Origin: Myxococcales bacterium
Lineage (GTDB): Bacteria; Myxococcota_A; Polyangia; Polyangiales; Polyangiaceae
Reading direction: 5' to 3'
Assembly (NCBI GenBank): GCA_016794345.1
Contig: JAEUKE010000040.1
Coordinates: 1 to 42,290 of the forward strand
Length of the DNA: 42,290 nt
Made by a program: the position numbers and the translations under genes. The notes beneath the pieces were generated by a model that was given only the letters and a program-made list of their open reading frames with translations, was not told the DNA's origin and ran no database searches. Shown here one piece after another: positions 8,892 through 17,954 of this stretch. How positions within the stretch are numbered: the stretch's first letter is position 1; each line of letters begins with the position of its first letter.

Positions 8892-11800
8892 GCGTCGGCT
8901 CCTGGATAGGACGCCGCGACACACGCCTCGCGTGACGCGACGCCCTGTGCGTCGAAGTAAGCATTGGCCATGGAGAGGTCTTCCTTTCCCGCGCTGCCCG
9001 AGAGCTGGCCCCGCCGATAACGAGCACAGGCCGCGATGTAGCGGAGGCCCGCTCGCTCGAGCCCCACGATCGCCTGCTTCATGTGATCCAGGGCGCGAGA
9101 TCGCTCGCCTCGAATGGAGGCGACCGCGCCGAGCACCTTGTGGCCCATCGCGATCGCATAACCCGGCTTCTCCTTGAGCAGACCGCGGGCGAGCCGCTCG
9201 GCCACGGCGACCCGTTCGCCGTCGTGCCCGGCGGCCGCGGCGAGCGCGCAGAGGGCGTGCTCGTAGTCGGTGAAGACCCGGATGAGCTCCACCTCGAAGA
9301 GCATCGCCCTCCGCATCTCCTCTTTGTCGCGCTCCATCCGGCCGAGCGCCGCCTCGTGTTTGCCGTCGTAGCGATCGAGGGTCACGGACGCGACGAGCGC
9401 CCCCCACCTTCCGGTGGTGTACCCGCCGGAGTAGTGCTCCGTGTAGCGCTCGAGCGGTTGTCTGGCTTGATCGGGGGCGCCGGCCACGATGGCGGCGATG
9501 GCGCGCGGATAAATCGTGTTCTTGAGCGCGTATTCGTCGCTGCGCTCGAGCGCCTCGGTGACGACCGGGCCGACCTTGGCCGTGGCGAGCTTGAGCTCGC
9601 CGAGGAAGATGAGGCAGTTGATCGCCTGGTAACGCGAGGTCGTCGTCTCCCAATGCACGCCGAGGCAGTTCTCCCGGAGCACGGCCTCGGCCTCGTCGAA
9701 GCAGCCGAGCGCGGCGCGCCATTGGCCCATGAAGAAGCGGATGTTGCCGTCCGCCAGGCGCGGCAGCGCCAGGGTGTACGCGTCCGACACCTCCTTCGAG
9801 ATGTCGTGCGCGGCCTGGAGGAAGCGCTCCGCCCGGGAGCGACCCGCGAAGCCCGTCGCGGCGGCCTGCGCGGAGGCGAGGCAGAGCGCGCGGCAGATGC
9901 GCATCGGGTCGCCGGACTCGAGCGCGACCTCGAGGTTGAGGTAGCCGAGCGAGGCGCCGCGCAGGATGTCGAACATCGAGAGCCCGAGCGCGGTCCCATA
10001 CGTGACGTCCGAGCGCGAGCGGGCTTCGTGCGCCCATCGGTCCGGAAGGACCTGGGCCCGCCGAACGGCGGCGCGCGGTAGGCGCGCGAGCAAGGACGCG
10101 TCGAGCCGTGTGCGCCGCCAGAGCAGGCCCGCCGCTGCGTCGAGGGTGCGGTCGGGGTAACGCAGCCCCACCTCCGAGAGGACCTCGCGCAAGACGCTCA
10201 CGCCTTCGTCCCCGCGGCCGGCCTTGAGGAGGTGCTCGGCCGCGAGCCGGAGCAGATCCACGCGCTCGGCGGCGAGAGCCCGGGCCTTGGCGACGCGCGC
10301 CCCCACCAAATAGGCGCGACCGGCCTCCGCGCCGCGCCCGCCGTTGGAGAGCGCGTCGGCCAGCCGCCTGTGGAGCGAGGGCGCGGCCGCCTCGCCGTCG
10401 AGCGCGAGGACGTCACGATAGAGCTCGGCCGCGCGGAGGAAGGCGAGGCTGCGCTCCGCCGCGACGGCGGCCCGCAGGGCGTGCTCGCGACCTCGTCCGT
10501 GCTCGCCGCTCGCGATGAGGTGGTAGGCGAGCGCCGCCTCGTCGATGTCGGGCTGAGTCCCGAGCGCTCGGGCGATGGCGACGTGGTAATCGATGGCGAT
10601 GGGCTCGGGGATGGCGGCGACGACGGGCTCGCGGATCCGGTCGTGTGCGGTGTGGATGAACGTGCGGCCGGCGTGCTGGAACGTCGTCGCGAGCCGAGCA
10701 GCGCGGAGCGCGACCACGTCGGCCTCGTGCTCGGTGCCGGCTGCGCGGACCGCGATCTCGAGGTCGATCGGGCCGCGCGCGATGCACACGACCTCGAGCA
10801 GCTGCCGCGAGCCCTCCGGCAGCGCGGCGATGCGAGCCTTCAGCGCCTCCTCCACGGAGGTCGGCACCGCCGGATGGCCGAGCCGGGAGGGGCCCGCGGA
10901 CTCGGCGTGCTCCACGAGCTCGCCGAGGAAAAATGGGTGCCCTCCGGACGCGCTCGCAATGGCACGAGCCATCGGCGCGGAGGCCTTCCCGCGTGCGCGG
11001 AGGAGCTCGAACGCCACGTCGAATGCTTCGGCTTCATCGAGCTCCGCCAGCTCGACGAGGCGGGAGTCGAGCTCGGCAGGGGGCTCGGTCCGCAGGCGAT
11101 GGAGCACGGAGAGCATGTCCCCTCCGCGCGACAGGGTGATCCTGGCTCCCGGGTCCTTTCGATAGGCGAGGACGAGCAAGAGCGGGGGTAGCCTGCTCGC
11201 GACCCAATGATCGAGGAGGCGAGCGCTGTCGGTGTCGCCCCAATGCAGATCGTCGAGCACGACGACGATCTGTCGCTGGCCGCCGATGTTGCGGATGAGC
11301 TGACCGAAGGCCTCGAACGCTCGGCGTTGCAGGACGTGTGGCGCGAGGGCCTCCGCGGGCTGCGGGTCGGTTTGCCCGAGCTGCTCCAGGACCGCACGGA
11401 GCACGGGGAACACGAGCGCGAGCTCCTCCAGGTTCGTCGGGCAGAGCTCTCGCAGCTTCGTCGGAGCGATCCGGAGCAGCTGCCGGGTGATGCCATCCAC
11501 CAGGCTGTCGAACGCCTTGAACGGGACGCTCTCGCGTTCGTAGGAGCGCCCCCGCACCACGAGCGCGTCGCCTCGGGTCTCGACGATCTCGGTGAAGCGC
11601 GAGAGGAGGCTCGACTTGCCCATGCCCGAGGGCCCCGACACGTGCACGACGACGGCGTGCCCTGCGGCGGCGTGATCGGTCGCGGACAGGAGCGCCCCGA
11701 GCTCGCGCGAACGACCCTCGAAGAGCGACTGCGGCCCCGTGTCGTGGGCTCGCCGTCGCCGCGTCGAGCGCGTCTGGTGACCGAACATGGTCATGACGTC

Positions 11801-12778
11801 GGTGGTCGAGGGCCGGGCGAGCGGATCGATGGCCAAGAGGCGCATCGTGAGCTCGTCCAGGTCTTCGGGGATCCCGATGCACAGCTCGCTCGGGCGGGGC
11901 GGCAGGACCTTCTGCTTGGCCAGGAGGATGGCGACGGCCGAGCCGTCGAACGGGATCTCTCCCGTGAGGGCCTCGTACAGCATGGCGCCGACCGCGTAGC
12001 TGTCCGTCGCGGGGGTGAGGCTCACCCCCAGCGCTTGCTCGGGGGACATGTAGGTCGGCGTGCCTCGGGCGCGCTCGCGATCGGCCATGTCTTTCTGGGA
12101 GCTGTTGATCGTCTGCGCGATGCCGAAGTCCAGAATGATGACGCGACCGTCATGTGTCACGAGGACGTTCGACGGCTTGATGTCGCAGTGGAGCATGCCC
12201 GCGGAGTGGATGGCGGACAGCCCGTCGGCGAGCTGCGCGAGAAGGTCGCGCAGGCGGGCCATGTCCCTGACCGGCGTGACCGTTCGCTTCGCAGGCACGA
12301 GCGGGATCACGCTGGAGATGGACTCCGGCGGCCGGGGCGGTAGCGAGCGCTGCACCGTCTCGGCGTGATCGTCCGTCGCGGGATCGACCGAGAGAAAAAG
12401 TGTCTCGGCTGCCATCGTGGTCTCGGCGGCCCGCGCGCTCGGGAGGGGGGGGCGAGAGGTGGACGGCTCCCAGACGTGCATGACGAAGGGGGTGCCGTCG
12501 ACCAGATCCATCGTGAAGAACCAGTCCTGGCCGCTGCGGACGAGCTCGTGGCAGACGACGACGTTCGGATGAGAAAACTCCGCGATGGCGCGGAACTCCT
12601 CCTTCAGCTGGAGGATCGTCGCGGGGCTCACGTGCTCCAGCGTCTTGAGCGCGACGACGGTTCCTCGGACGAGGTCCTTCGCACGGTAGACGACGCCCAT
12701 GCCGCCGGAGCCGATCGGCTCCTGGACCTGATATCGGTCTGTTCCGGTGAACGTCTCTCGAGCTTTGGCTGTACCCAC
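8888..12778 (-). CDS. Ser/Thr protein kinase fused to AAA ATPase and TPR-like region
   Basis: This 1296-residue signalling protein starts at GTG 12778. The N-terminal kinase (about 15-335) shows the glycine loop GSGGMG (23-28), Lys45 in VALK, HCDIKPSN (197-204), DFG (217-219) and SPEQ (245-248). The catalytic loop has HCD rather than HRD, and a roughly 70-residue Pro/Ser-rich insertion separates the lobes near 100-170. An AAA/ORC-like NTPase follows, with Walker A GPSGMGKSS (382-390) and Walker B VVVLDD (505-510). The remaining 750 residues are Ala/Leu/Arg-rich helices consistent with TPR-like repeats. This layout matches PknK-type multidomain kinases, whose C-terminal parts usually sense ligands or bind partners. 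It heads the coupled set with the membrane protein and DyP peroxidase, so it may control peroxidase activity. No transmembrane helix is seen. Confidence 0.92.
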   Translation of the reverse strand: MGTAKARETFTGTDRYQVQEPIGSGGMGVVYRAKDLVRGTVVALKTLEHVSPATILQLKEEFRAIAEFSHPNVVVCHELVRSGQDWFFTMDLVDGTPFVMHVWEPSTSRPPLPSARAAETTMAAETLFLSVDPATDDHAETVQRSLPPRPPESISSVIPLVPAKRTVTPVRDMARLRDLLAQLADGLSAIHSAGMLHCDIKPSNVLVTHDGRVIILDFGIAQTINSSQKDMADRERARGTPTYMSPEQALGVSLTPATDSYAVGAMLYEALTGEIPFDGSAVAILLAKQKVLPPRPSELCIGIPEDLDELTMRLLAIDPLARPSTTDVMTMFGHQTRSTRRRRAHDTGPQSLFEGRSRELGALLSATDHAAAGHAVVVHVSGPSGMGKSSLLSRFTEIVETRGDALVVRGRSYERESVPFKAFDSLVDGITRQLLRIAPTKLRELCPTNLEELALVFPVLRAVLEQLGQTDPQPAEALAPHVLQRRAFEAFGQLIRNIGGQRQIVVVLDDLHWGDTDSARLLDHWVASRLPPLLLVLAYRKDPGARITLSRGGDMLSVLHRLRTEPPAELDSRLVELAELDEAEAFDVAFELLRARGKASAPMARAIASASGGHPFFLGELVEHAESAGPSRLGHPAVPTSVEEALKARIAALPEGSRQLLEVVCIARGPIDLEIAVRAAGTEHEADVVALRAARLATTFQHAGRTFIHTAHDRIREPVVAAIPEPIAIDYHVAIARALGTQPDIDEAALAYHLIASGEHGRGREHALRAAVAAERSLAFLRAAELYRDVLALDGEAAAPSLHRRLADALSNGGRGAEAGRAYLVGARVAKARALAAERVDLLRLAAEHLLKAGRGDEGVSVLREVLSEVGLRYPDRTLDAAAGLLWRRTRLDASLLARLPRAAVRRAQVLPDRWAHEARSRSDVTYGTALGLSMFDILRGASLGYLNLEVALESGDPMRICRALCLASAQAAATGFAGRSRAERFLQAAHDISKEVSDAYTLALPRLADGNIRFFMGQWRAALGCFDEAEAVLRENCLGVHWETTTSRYQAINCLIFLGELKLATAKVGPVVTEALERSDEYALKNTIYPRAIAAIVAGAPDQARQPLERYTEHYSGGYTTGRWGALVASVTLDRYDGKHEAALGRMERDKEEMRRAMLFEVELIRVFTDYEHALCALAAAAGHDGERVAVAERLARGLLKEKPGYAIAMGHKVLGAVASIRGERSRALDHMKQAIVGLERAGLRYIAACARYRRGQLSGSAGKEDLSMANAYFDAQGVASREACVAASYPGADA

Positions 12779-12832
12779 TGCCCCGCCGGCCGGAGGCTAC
12801 CATCGGTGTCGCGCGCCCATCGGGGTTTTCGT

Positions 12833-12838
12833 TAAGCT
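12833..12838 (+). promoter_or_regulatory. Putative -10 element of a leaderless caleosin mRNA
   Basis: The hexamer TAAGCT lies 6 nt before the GTG start of the caleosin gene, in an otherwise GC-rich 66-bp divergent intergenic region. No Shine-Dalgarno sequence precedes the start. The spacing would put transcription initiation on or next to the start codon. No good -35 element is visible, so this is tentative. Confidence 0.35.
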
Positions 12839-12844
12839 CCTCGT

Positions 12845-13417
12845 GTGTCGGTCCCATTCGAGCCGCTCACGGCCCTCCAGCGTCACGTCGCGTATTTCGA
12901 CCCGCAGAACACCGGTGTCATCACGGTGGGGAACACGGCGCGGCAGATCCGCGCGCTGGGCGTAGGCTTCGGCTGGACGTGGTTCTTGACGCTGCTCATC
13001 CACGGCGCGCTGCAGTTCAAGCTCGGCTTCGACTCCAAGCTTCGGCTCTTCATCCGGAAGATCGACGACGGCATCCACGCCGGGGATACCGGCATCTTCG
13101 GCGGGGACGGGGAGCTTCGCTACGACGTCTTCGAGCAGGCCTTCGAGAAGGCGCACGGGAAGGCCGGTCCCGACGCCTGGCTCACCCACGCCGACCTCTA
13201 CGCCTTCATGCTCCGGGACGAGAAGTGGTCGCCGGCCGCGATGTTCTCGTGGGCCGAAGCGAAGCTCCTCCTCGCAGTGGCGAAGAACCGCCAGGAGACC
13301 GTGAAGGGCGCCCTGGTGGATGTCATCACCAAGCGGCGGCTCCTCCAGTTCTACGAAGGCCGACTGCTGAAGGCGGTCGCGCGCTGCCGGCGCGTGCGGA
13401 AGCTCACCTCCGGTTGA
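12845..13417 (+). CDS. Caleosin-family protein (putative heme peroxygenase)
   Basis: The 190-residue product aligns by eye along its length with caleosins. It has LQRHVAYFDPQNTGVITVGN at the N-terminal EF-hand, IRALGVGFG followed by a hydrophobic stretch (41-57), and GIHAGDTGIFGGDGELRYDVFE in the middle. LTHADLYAFM and the amphipathic FSWAEAKLLLAV segment follow. Plant caleosins are lipid-droplet or ER peroxygenases whose two conserved histidines bind heme; both equivalents are present here (His14 and His78). The EF-hand loop is degenerate (Q at position 3, T at 5, N at 12), so calcium binding is doubtful, and the plant proline knot is absent. The start is GTG 12845, with no ribosome binding site. 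It is divergent from the kinase/DyP set. Caleosins are best known from eukaryotes, which makes this gene notable. Confidence 0.8.
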   Translation: MSVPFEPLTALQRHVAYFDPQNTGVITVGNTARQIRALGVGFGWTWFLTLLIHGALQFKLGFDSKLRLFIRKIDDGIHAGDTGIFGGDGELRYDVFEQAFEKAHGKAGPDAWLTHADLYAFMLRDEKWSPAAMFSWAEAKLLLAVAKNRQETVKGALVDVITKRRLLQFYEGRLLKAVARCRRVRKLTSG

Positions 13418-13427
13418 GCTCGTCCTC

Positions 13428-14273
13428 TCATCTGGTCTCGGGGGCGGCCCGGATCCAGCCGATCTCGCGGGCGGTCAGCTCGCCCACGACCAGCTCGTCG
13501 AGGCTGCTCGGCAGCGCCGCGAGCGTCGGCGTGAGGGCGCGCGTCCCGGCCATGAGCTCCGCCTTCTGCTGTGGATAGAGCGGGGCGCGCGTCGGATCGG
13601 CCAGCCCCTCGGGCACGGTCGGCAGTCGATTGGGCCCGTATTTGTCGCTCGCGCCCAGCGTGTGGAAGAGCTCGTGCGTCGCGACGAAGAGGGTGAAGTC
13701 CACGCTGCGTTCGTCGATCTCACACGCGACGACGCCGATGCGCCCGCCGTCCTGGCTGGCGCCCTCGACCATCTTCGGCCGCTCCGACGCCGGCGGCTTC
13801 GCGACCACGTACACGCGTGAGTCGTAGAGGCGGGAGTCGAGGTTGGCGAAGTCGTCGACCGTCGAGGTGAAGCGATGGAGGTCCCAGGCGTAGCGCACGG
13901 CTTCGAGAACCCCGCCGTCTCGAGGGGGTCGGGGCGCGTCCAGCGCGACCGACAAGGGACCGACGATCTCGACCGTGATCGGCAGGGTCGCGCGCGCGTC
14001 GTAGCGTCGCATCTCCTCGGCCAGCTTCGACTCCAGCGCTACCTCGCGCTCGAGGAGCGCCGGGCGCACGCCGCTGTCGAGCGGCTCGGGTGCGACGAAG
14101 ACGAACGCGACCCGCAGCGGTCGCGACCACTCGTTCCTTCGGCTCCGGCTCCGCATGTCGCGCCAGGCGTAGCCGAGCACGAACAAAAGGACGGTCAGGA
14201 GCACCGCGACGCGGACGTAGAAAAACGTCCGCCCTTTGGGCTGGGCCGGTTGCTCGGCGTCGGGCGCGGTCAC
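13428..14273 (-). CDS. Membrane-anchored metzincin-like metalloprotease
   Basis: This 281-residue protein has one N-terminal membrane segment (about 18-36) followed by a probable extracytoplasmic domain. It contains HELFHTLGASD at residues 200-210, which fits the metzincin zinc motif HExxHxxGxxD: His200, Glu201, His204 and Asp210, with Gly207. A candidate Met-turn, ELMAG, follows at 239-243. The fold otherwise resembles no protease I can name, so activity and substrate are unknown. The start is GTG 14273, 9 nt after a TAGCAT hexamer. The gene is convergent with the caleosin gene, with only 10 bp between stops, and divergent from the next gene. Calling it a peptidase rests on the motif and Met-turn only. 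Confidence 0.72.
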   Translation of the reverse strand: MTAPDAEQPAQPKGRTFFYVRVAVLLTVLLFVLGYAWRDMRSRSRRNEWSRPLRVAFVFVAPEPLDSGVRPALLEREVALESKLAEEMRRYDARATLPITVEIVGPLSVALDAPRPPRDGGVLEAVRYAWDLHRFTSTVDDFANLDSRLYDSRVYVVAKPPASERPKMVEGASQDGGRIGVVACEIDERSVDFTLFVATHELFHTLGASDKYGPNRLPTVPEGLADPTRAPLYPQQKAELMAGTRALTPTLAALPSSLDELVVGELTAREIGWIRAAPETR

Positions 14274-14282
14274 GCTCGGAAG

Positions 14283-14288
14283 ATGCTA
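14283..14288 (-). promoter_or_regulatory. Putative -10 element of the metalloprotease gene
   Basis: On the minus strand, TAGCAT (complement of 14283-14288) lies 9 nt before the GTG start at 14273. It fits a TAnnnT -10 element giving an almost leaderless transcript. It sits in a 28-bp gap between divergent start codons, so this promoter must overlap the coding start of the neighbour or its promoter. Confidence 0.35.
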
Positions 14289-14301
14289 CATCGTCGGGCC
14301 G

Positions 14302-15240
14302 ATGGTCGGCCCCACCAGCCTCGTCGCGCGGATCCTCTCGAGGCGCGCGCTCACCTACACGGACGGCGCGCAACCCGCGGAAGACAGGCCGGCACACGTC
14401 CGCGCCGCGTCGGGCGTCGTCCGCGTCGGCTCCCGTCTCTGCGTGCTCCAGGACGACGCGGGCTTCATCGCGACCATCGAGCCCGACGGGCGCGTCGACT
14501 CGCTCGCCCTCCCGCGGCGGGGCGGGCGGCGGCGCTTCGAGGAGCGGTTCGGCAATCGGCTCACCAAGCCCGATCTCGAGGCGGGCGACGTCGTCGCGGG
14601 CCCCGAGGGCCCGCGCCTCTTGGCGCTCGGCTCGGGGTCGCTCCCCGTGCGGGAGGTGGCCGTCCTCGCGACGCCGCGCCCCGGCACCGAGATAGGTCTC
14701 CTCGACGCATCGCCCTTGTTCGATGCGCTCCGGAGCGCGCTCGACATCCCGCGCGAACAGGTCAACGTCGAGGGCTGCGTCGCGATGGACGGCGTCCTGC
14801 GCCTCTTCCAGCGGGGCCCGACGTCGGCCTCGGTCGACTTCGAGCTCGCCTCAGTCGTCGCGTGGCTGGATGGCGGCCCGAGCGCTTGCCCCCGCGGCGA
14901 GTCGGTGCGCCGCTACGATCTCGGAAACGAAGGCGGGGTCCTCTTCGGCTTCTCCGACGCCGCCGCGATCGGAGACGGGCGCGTCGTGTGTCTCGCCGTC
15001 GCCGAAGACACCGACGACCCGGTCGAGGACGGCGCGATCCTCGGCTCCCGGGTCGGGATCATCGAGGGCGCGGTCGTCCGGCTGGGGCCCTTGCTGGATG
15101 AAGAGGACAGACCTGTCATGAGCAAGGCCGAAGGGATCTGCCCGGATCCGGCGCGTCCGGGGCGCTTCCACGTCGTGTTGGATCCCGACGACCCGGACCT
15201 CTCGGCCGAGCTCTGCGAGGTCGAGGTCACCGGCCTCTGA
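14302..15240 (+). CDS. Uncharacterised protein, DUF6929-like
   Basis: The product has 312 residues from ATG 14302; the open frame extends to 14236 but that overlaps the divergent gene. There is no signal peptide or membrane segment, so it is probably cytoplasmic. Alternating short beta-strand-like stretches suggest a propeller-like fold. The segment VNVEGCVAMDGVLRLFQRGP (residues 153-172) is typical, as I recall, of the DUF6929 family of unknown function; I could not verify this. Acidic clusters are abundant near residues 250-300. It is convergent with murA, separated by 39 bp, with no clear terminator. No function can be assigned. Confidence 0.7.
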   Translation: MVGPTSLVARILSRRALTYTDGAQPAEDRPAHVRAASGVVRVGSRLCVLQDDAGFIATIEPDGRVDSLALPRRGGRRRFEERFGNRLTKPDLEAGDVVAGPEGPRLLALGSGSLPVREVAVLATPRPGTEIGLLDASPLFDALRSALDIPREQVNVEGCVAMDGVLRLFQRGPTSASVDFELASVVAWLDGGPSACPRGESVRRYDLGNEGGVLFGFSDAAAIGDGRVVCLAVAEDTDDPVEDGAILGSRVGIIEGAVVRLGPLLDEEDRPVMSKAEGICPDPARPGRFHVVLDPDDPDLSAELCEVEVTGL

Positions 15241-15279
15241 CGTGTGCGCGGCGGGCGAGCGGGCTGGGCGGTCGGGCGC

Positions 15280-16542
15280 TCAGCCCCCGGTGCCTTTGAT
15301 GCGCTCCGTGTCCGCCCCGACCGCCGCGAGCTTCCGTTCCATGTGCTCGTAGCCGCGATCCAGGTGATAGACGCGCAGCACCTCGGTCTCGCCTTCGGCC
15401 ACGAGCCCCGCGATGACGAGGGACGCGCTCGCGCGGAGATCGGTTGCCATGACCTGCGCGCCCTGCAGGCGTGAAGGTCCGCGCACGATGGCGTGGTTGC
15501 CCTCGGCCTCGATGTCCGCCCCCATGCGCGCGAGCTCGGGCACGTGCATGAACCGGTTCTCGAAGATGGTCTCCTTGATCGTCGAGGTGCCCTCGGCCAG
15601 CGTGGCGAGCACCATGAGCTGCGCCTGCATGTCGGTCGGGAAGCCCGGGTGCGGCTCGGTGGTGAGGCGGATGGGCTTGATCGGGCCGGTGCGGCGGATG
15701 CGCGCGGCGGTTCCTTCGCGGCCGATCTCCACCCCCATGGTCTTCAGGGCGGCGCACGTCGACTCCATGTCCTCCAGCGGCGCGTTCTCGAGCAACACGT
15801 CCCCGCCGGCCGCTGCGGCGGCGACCATGTACGTGCCCGCCTCGATGCGGTCGGCGACGATGGCGTGGTCGAACGGGGCGAGCTCGTCCCGACCTTCGAT
15901 CTCCATCACGTCGGTGCCCGCGCCCGTCACGCTCGCGCCCATCTTGTTGAGCACACGCGCGAGCTCTTCGATCTCCGGCTCGCGCGCGGCGTTCACCAGG
16001 CGGGTGCGGCCCTTGGCGAGCGCGGCCGCCATCATGAGGTTCTCCGTGCCGGTGACCGTCGGCATGTCGAAGACCACCTCGTCGCCCCGCAGCCGCGGCG
16101 CGCTCGCGATGATGTAGCCGCGCTCGAGCTTGATCGTCGCGCCGAGCTTCTCCAGTCCCTTGAGGTGCTGGTCGACGGGGCGCGAGCCGATCTGGCAGCC
16201 ACCTGGGAGCGAGACCTTCGCCCGGCCGAAGCGCGCGAGGAGCGGGCCGAGCACCATCACGCTCGCCCGCATCTGCTTCACGAGCTCGTAAGGCGCCTCC
16301 GGTCGGACCTGACTGCCGGCGTCGACCTTGACCGTCGGCGGGCTCGAGCTGACCGAACGACCGAGGAACCGGAGCAGCGCCGACGTAGTCTCGATGTCGC
16401 GCAGCGCGGGGACGTTCCGGAGCAGGCTCTCGCCGTCCGACAAGAGGGTCGCGCAGAGGATCGGCAGGGCCGCGTTCTTCGCGCCGCTCACGTGGATCGT
16501 TCCCGAGAGCTTCTTCCCCCCTCGGATCCGGATCGCATCCAT
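15280..16542 (-). CDS. murA: UDP-N-acetylglucosamine 1-carboxyvinyltransferase
   Basis: MurA transfers enolpyruvate from PEP to UDP-GlcNAc, the first committed step of peptidoglycan synthesis in the cytoplasm. The 420-residue length is exactly that of the family. Substrate-binding Lys22-Asn23 lie in GAKNAALP, and the catalytic cysteine is Cys116 in [15 protein letters not shown]. The enzyme therefore has the Cys form associated with fosfomycin sensitivity, not the Asp form. [22 protein letters not shown] and GFPTDMQAQ are further signatures. The start ATG 16542 has GGAAG about 4 nt upstream. The same frame stays open for about 450 codons upstream, but that is antisense to the next gene. It is transcribed alone and divergently from the outer-membrane protein gene. 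Confidence 0.96.
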   Translation of the reverse strand: MDAIRIRGGKKLSGTIHVSGAKNAALPILCATLLSDGESLLRNVPALRDIETTSALLRFLGRSVSSSPPTVKVDAGSQVRPEAPYELVKQMRASVMVLGPLLARFGRAKVSLPGGCQIGSRPVDQHLKGLEKLGATIKLERGYIIASAPRLRGDEVVFDMPTVTGTENLMMAAALAKGRTRLVNAAREPEIEELARVLNKMGASVTGAGTDVMEIEGRDELAPFDHAIVADRIEAGTYMVAAAAAGGDVLLENAPLEDMESTCAALKTMGVEIGREGTAARIRRTGPIKPIRLTTEPHPGFPTDMQAQLMVLATLAEGTSTIKETIFENRFMHVPELARMGADIEAEGNHAIVRGPSRLQGAQVMATDLRASASLVIAGLVAEGETEVLRVYHLDRGYEHMERKLAAVGADTERIKGTGG

Positions 16543-16671
16543 GGTGCTTCCGTCTATCTCACACTCGGGGCGGGAAGGTGAAATGACTTCCGGCCGGCGC
16601 GGGCGGGGGCTCGCGCCAGGCGCAAAAGCGACAAAGAATCCGCCGACACTGGTAAGGTTGCGGCCGGACCG

Positions 16672-17859
16672 ATGCGGCGCCTGCTTTCCCTTGCCATCAC
16701 GACGGCCGCGACGACGGCCATGGCTCCCCTCGCCAAGGCCGACGAGCCGCCCTCGGCGGACCTGCGGGGGACGTTCGCGCCGCTTCACCACGACGCGGGC
16801 GTGACGACCGAATCCGTCCGGTCGCCCGGCACCGGCGAGATGACCGCCGCCGCGCGGATGTCCTACGCCTTTCGCCCCGTCGTGCTCCGCGACGCACAAG
16901 GCGAGATCGCCTCCCGGATCGTCGAGCACCAGTTCACCGGTGATTTCGTCGCGTCGGTCGGGTTGTTCGAGCGGCTGACACTCGGCCTCGATCTCCCGAT
17001 CGTGCTCGCGCAGACCGGCGACGAGATCGACCCGGGCTCCGACCTCGCTCGGTTCGTCGATCCCGAGCCGCCGCCGCTCACGGCGCTCGGCGATCTCGGT
17101 ATCCGCGCGAAGGGGACGCTCGTCATCCCCGACACCGACGAGACCGGCCTCTCGCGCGGCTTCGGCCTCGCGCTCGACGAGCGGTTCACGGTGCCGACCG
17201 GGGACGAGCGGAGCTTCCTGGGTGAGGGAGGGATCACCAGCGAGACGCGCCTCTATGGCGAGCTCTCCCACGGCCCGGTCCTCGGGAGCCTCCGCGCCGG
17301 GGTGAAGATTCGCGCGGAGGAAGGCGCTTACGCGTGTGATCCCGATCTGCCCCGCGACGAGTGCAAGTCGCGCTTCGGGCACGAGCTGCCGCTCGCGTTC
17401 GGCCTCGCGCTGCGCCCGCAGGCGCTCGGGGTAGATCCTGACGGTATCGTCACGATCTGGGCCGAGACGCGCGGCTACCTGCCGCTCCACCCGGTCCAGC
17501 CGTTCGACGCCGGCGCCCCCGCTGGCTGGTTCGCCAGCCTGGCGGGGCGGTTTGCGCTCGGCGACATCGGCCTGCTGGCCGGGGTGGAGGTGGGCCTCCG
17601 CGACGGCGTCGGCAACGCCCCGTTCCGCGCCACCCTGGGCCTCAGCGTCGCGCCGCGGGAGTCCGATCAGGATCGCGACGGGATGCCGGACGACGAGGAC
17701 AAGTGCCCCACGTTCGCGGAAGACCGCGACGGAAACGAAGACAGCGACGGCTGCCCCGAGATGGACAACGACGGGGATGGCGTCCCCGACGCCCTCGACA
17801 AGTGCCCTGCCGTCCCGGGCGCCGGCGGCGACGCCGGCGACGGCTGCCCGCCCGCCTGA
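16672..17859 (+). CDS. Outer-membrane beta-barrel protein with thrombospondin type 3 repeats
   Basis: The 395-residue product has a signal peptide ([23 protein letters not shown], cleavage probably before DEPPS). It continues with about 300 residues of alternating short amphipathic strands typical of an outer-membrane barrel (for example [20 protein letters not shown]). The C-terminus carries two calcium-binding thrombospondin type 3 repeats, [15 protein letters not shown] and [15 protein letters not shown], starting near residue 330. In related proteins these repeats lead into an OmpA-type peptidoglycan-binding domain, but here the protein ends after them. It may be a porin or adhesin-like barrel. 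A distant relative is encoded at 30924-32204. The upstream 129-bp gap shared with murA holds the divergent promoters, without a convincing -35/-10 pair. Confidence 0.82.
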   Translation: MRRLLSLAITTAATTAMAPLAKADEPPSADLRGTFAPLHHDAGVTTESVRSPGTGEMTAAARMSYAFRPVVLRDAQGEIASRIVEHQFTGDFVASVGLFERLTLGLDLPIVLAQTGDEIDPGSDLARFVDPEPPPLTALGDLGIRAKGTLVIPDTDETGLSRGFGLALDERFTVPTGDERSFLGEGGITSETRLYGELSHGPVLGSLRAGVKIRAEEGAYACDPDLPRDECKSRFGHELPLAFGLALRPQALGVDPDGIVTIWAETRGYLPLHPVQPFDAGAPAGWFASLAGRFALGDIGLLAGVEVGLRDGVGNAPFRATLGLSVAPRESDQDRDGMPDDEDKCPTFAEDRDGNEDSDGCPEMDNDGDGVPDALDKCPAVPGAGGDAGDGCPPA

Positions 17860-17954
17860 GCCGGGCGTCGGCCCGACCGCCGTCGGCTGGCCGAAGCCGC
17901 CGCATGGTTGCACGCCGGTCTCGGAAGCTGCTCTGCTTGTGGGCGGAGGCTCTC

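Noticed and set aside
9083..12343. Three long plus-strand open frames (9083-10081, 10232-11191, 11207-12343) opposite the kinase gene
   Set aside because: They are antisense shadows of a GC-rich gene. They are rich in Arg, Gly, Glu and Ala without domains, and the minus strand encodes a clear kinase-AAA protein.
16581..16600. A GTGAAATGACTTCC stretch as a third Fur-like site upstream of the barrel protein gene
   Set aside because: Only the left half resembles the operator; the right half lacks TTTCA and there is no matching -10 spacing.
16543..17913. Upstream extension of the murA frame (open to 17913)
   Set aside because: MurA begins at its canonical N-terminus at 16542 with a ribosome site; the extension is antisense to the barrel protein gene.
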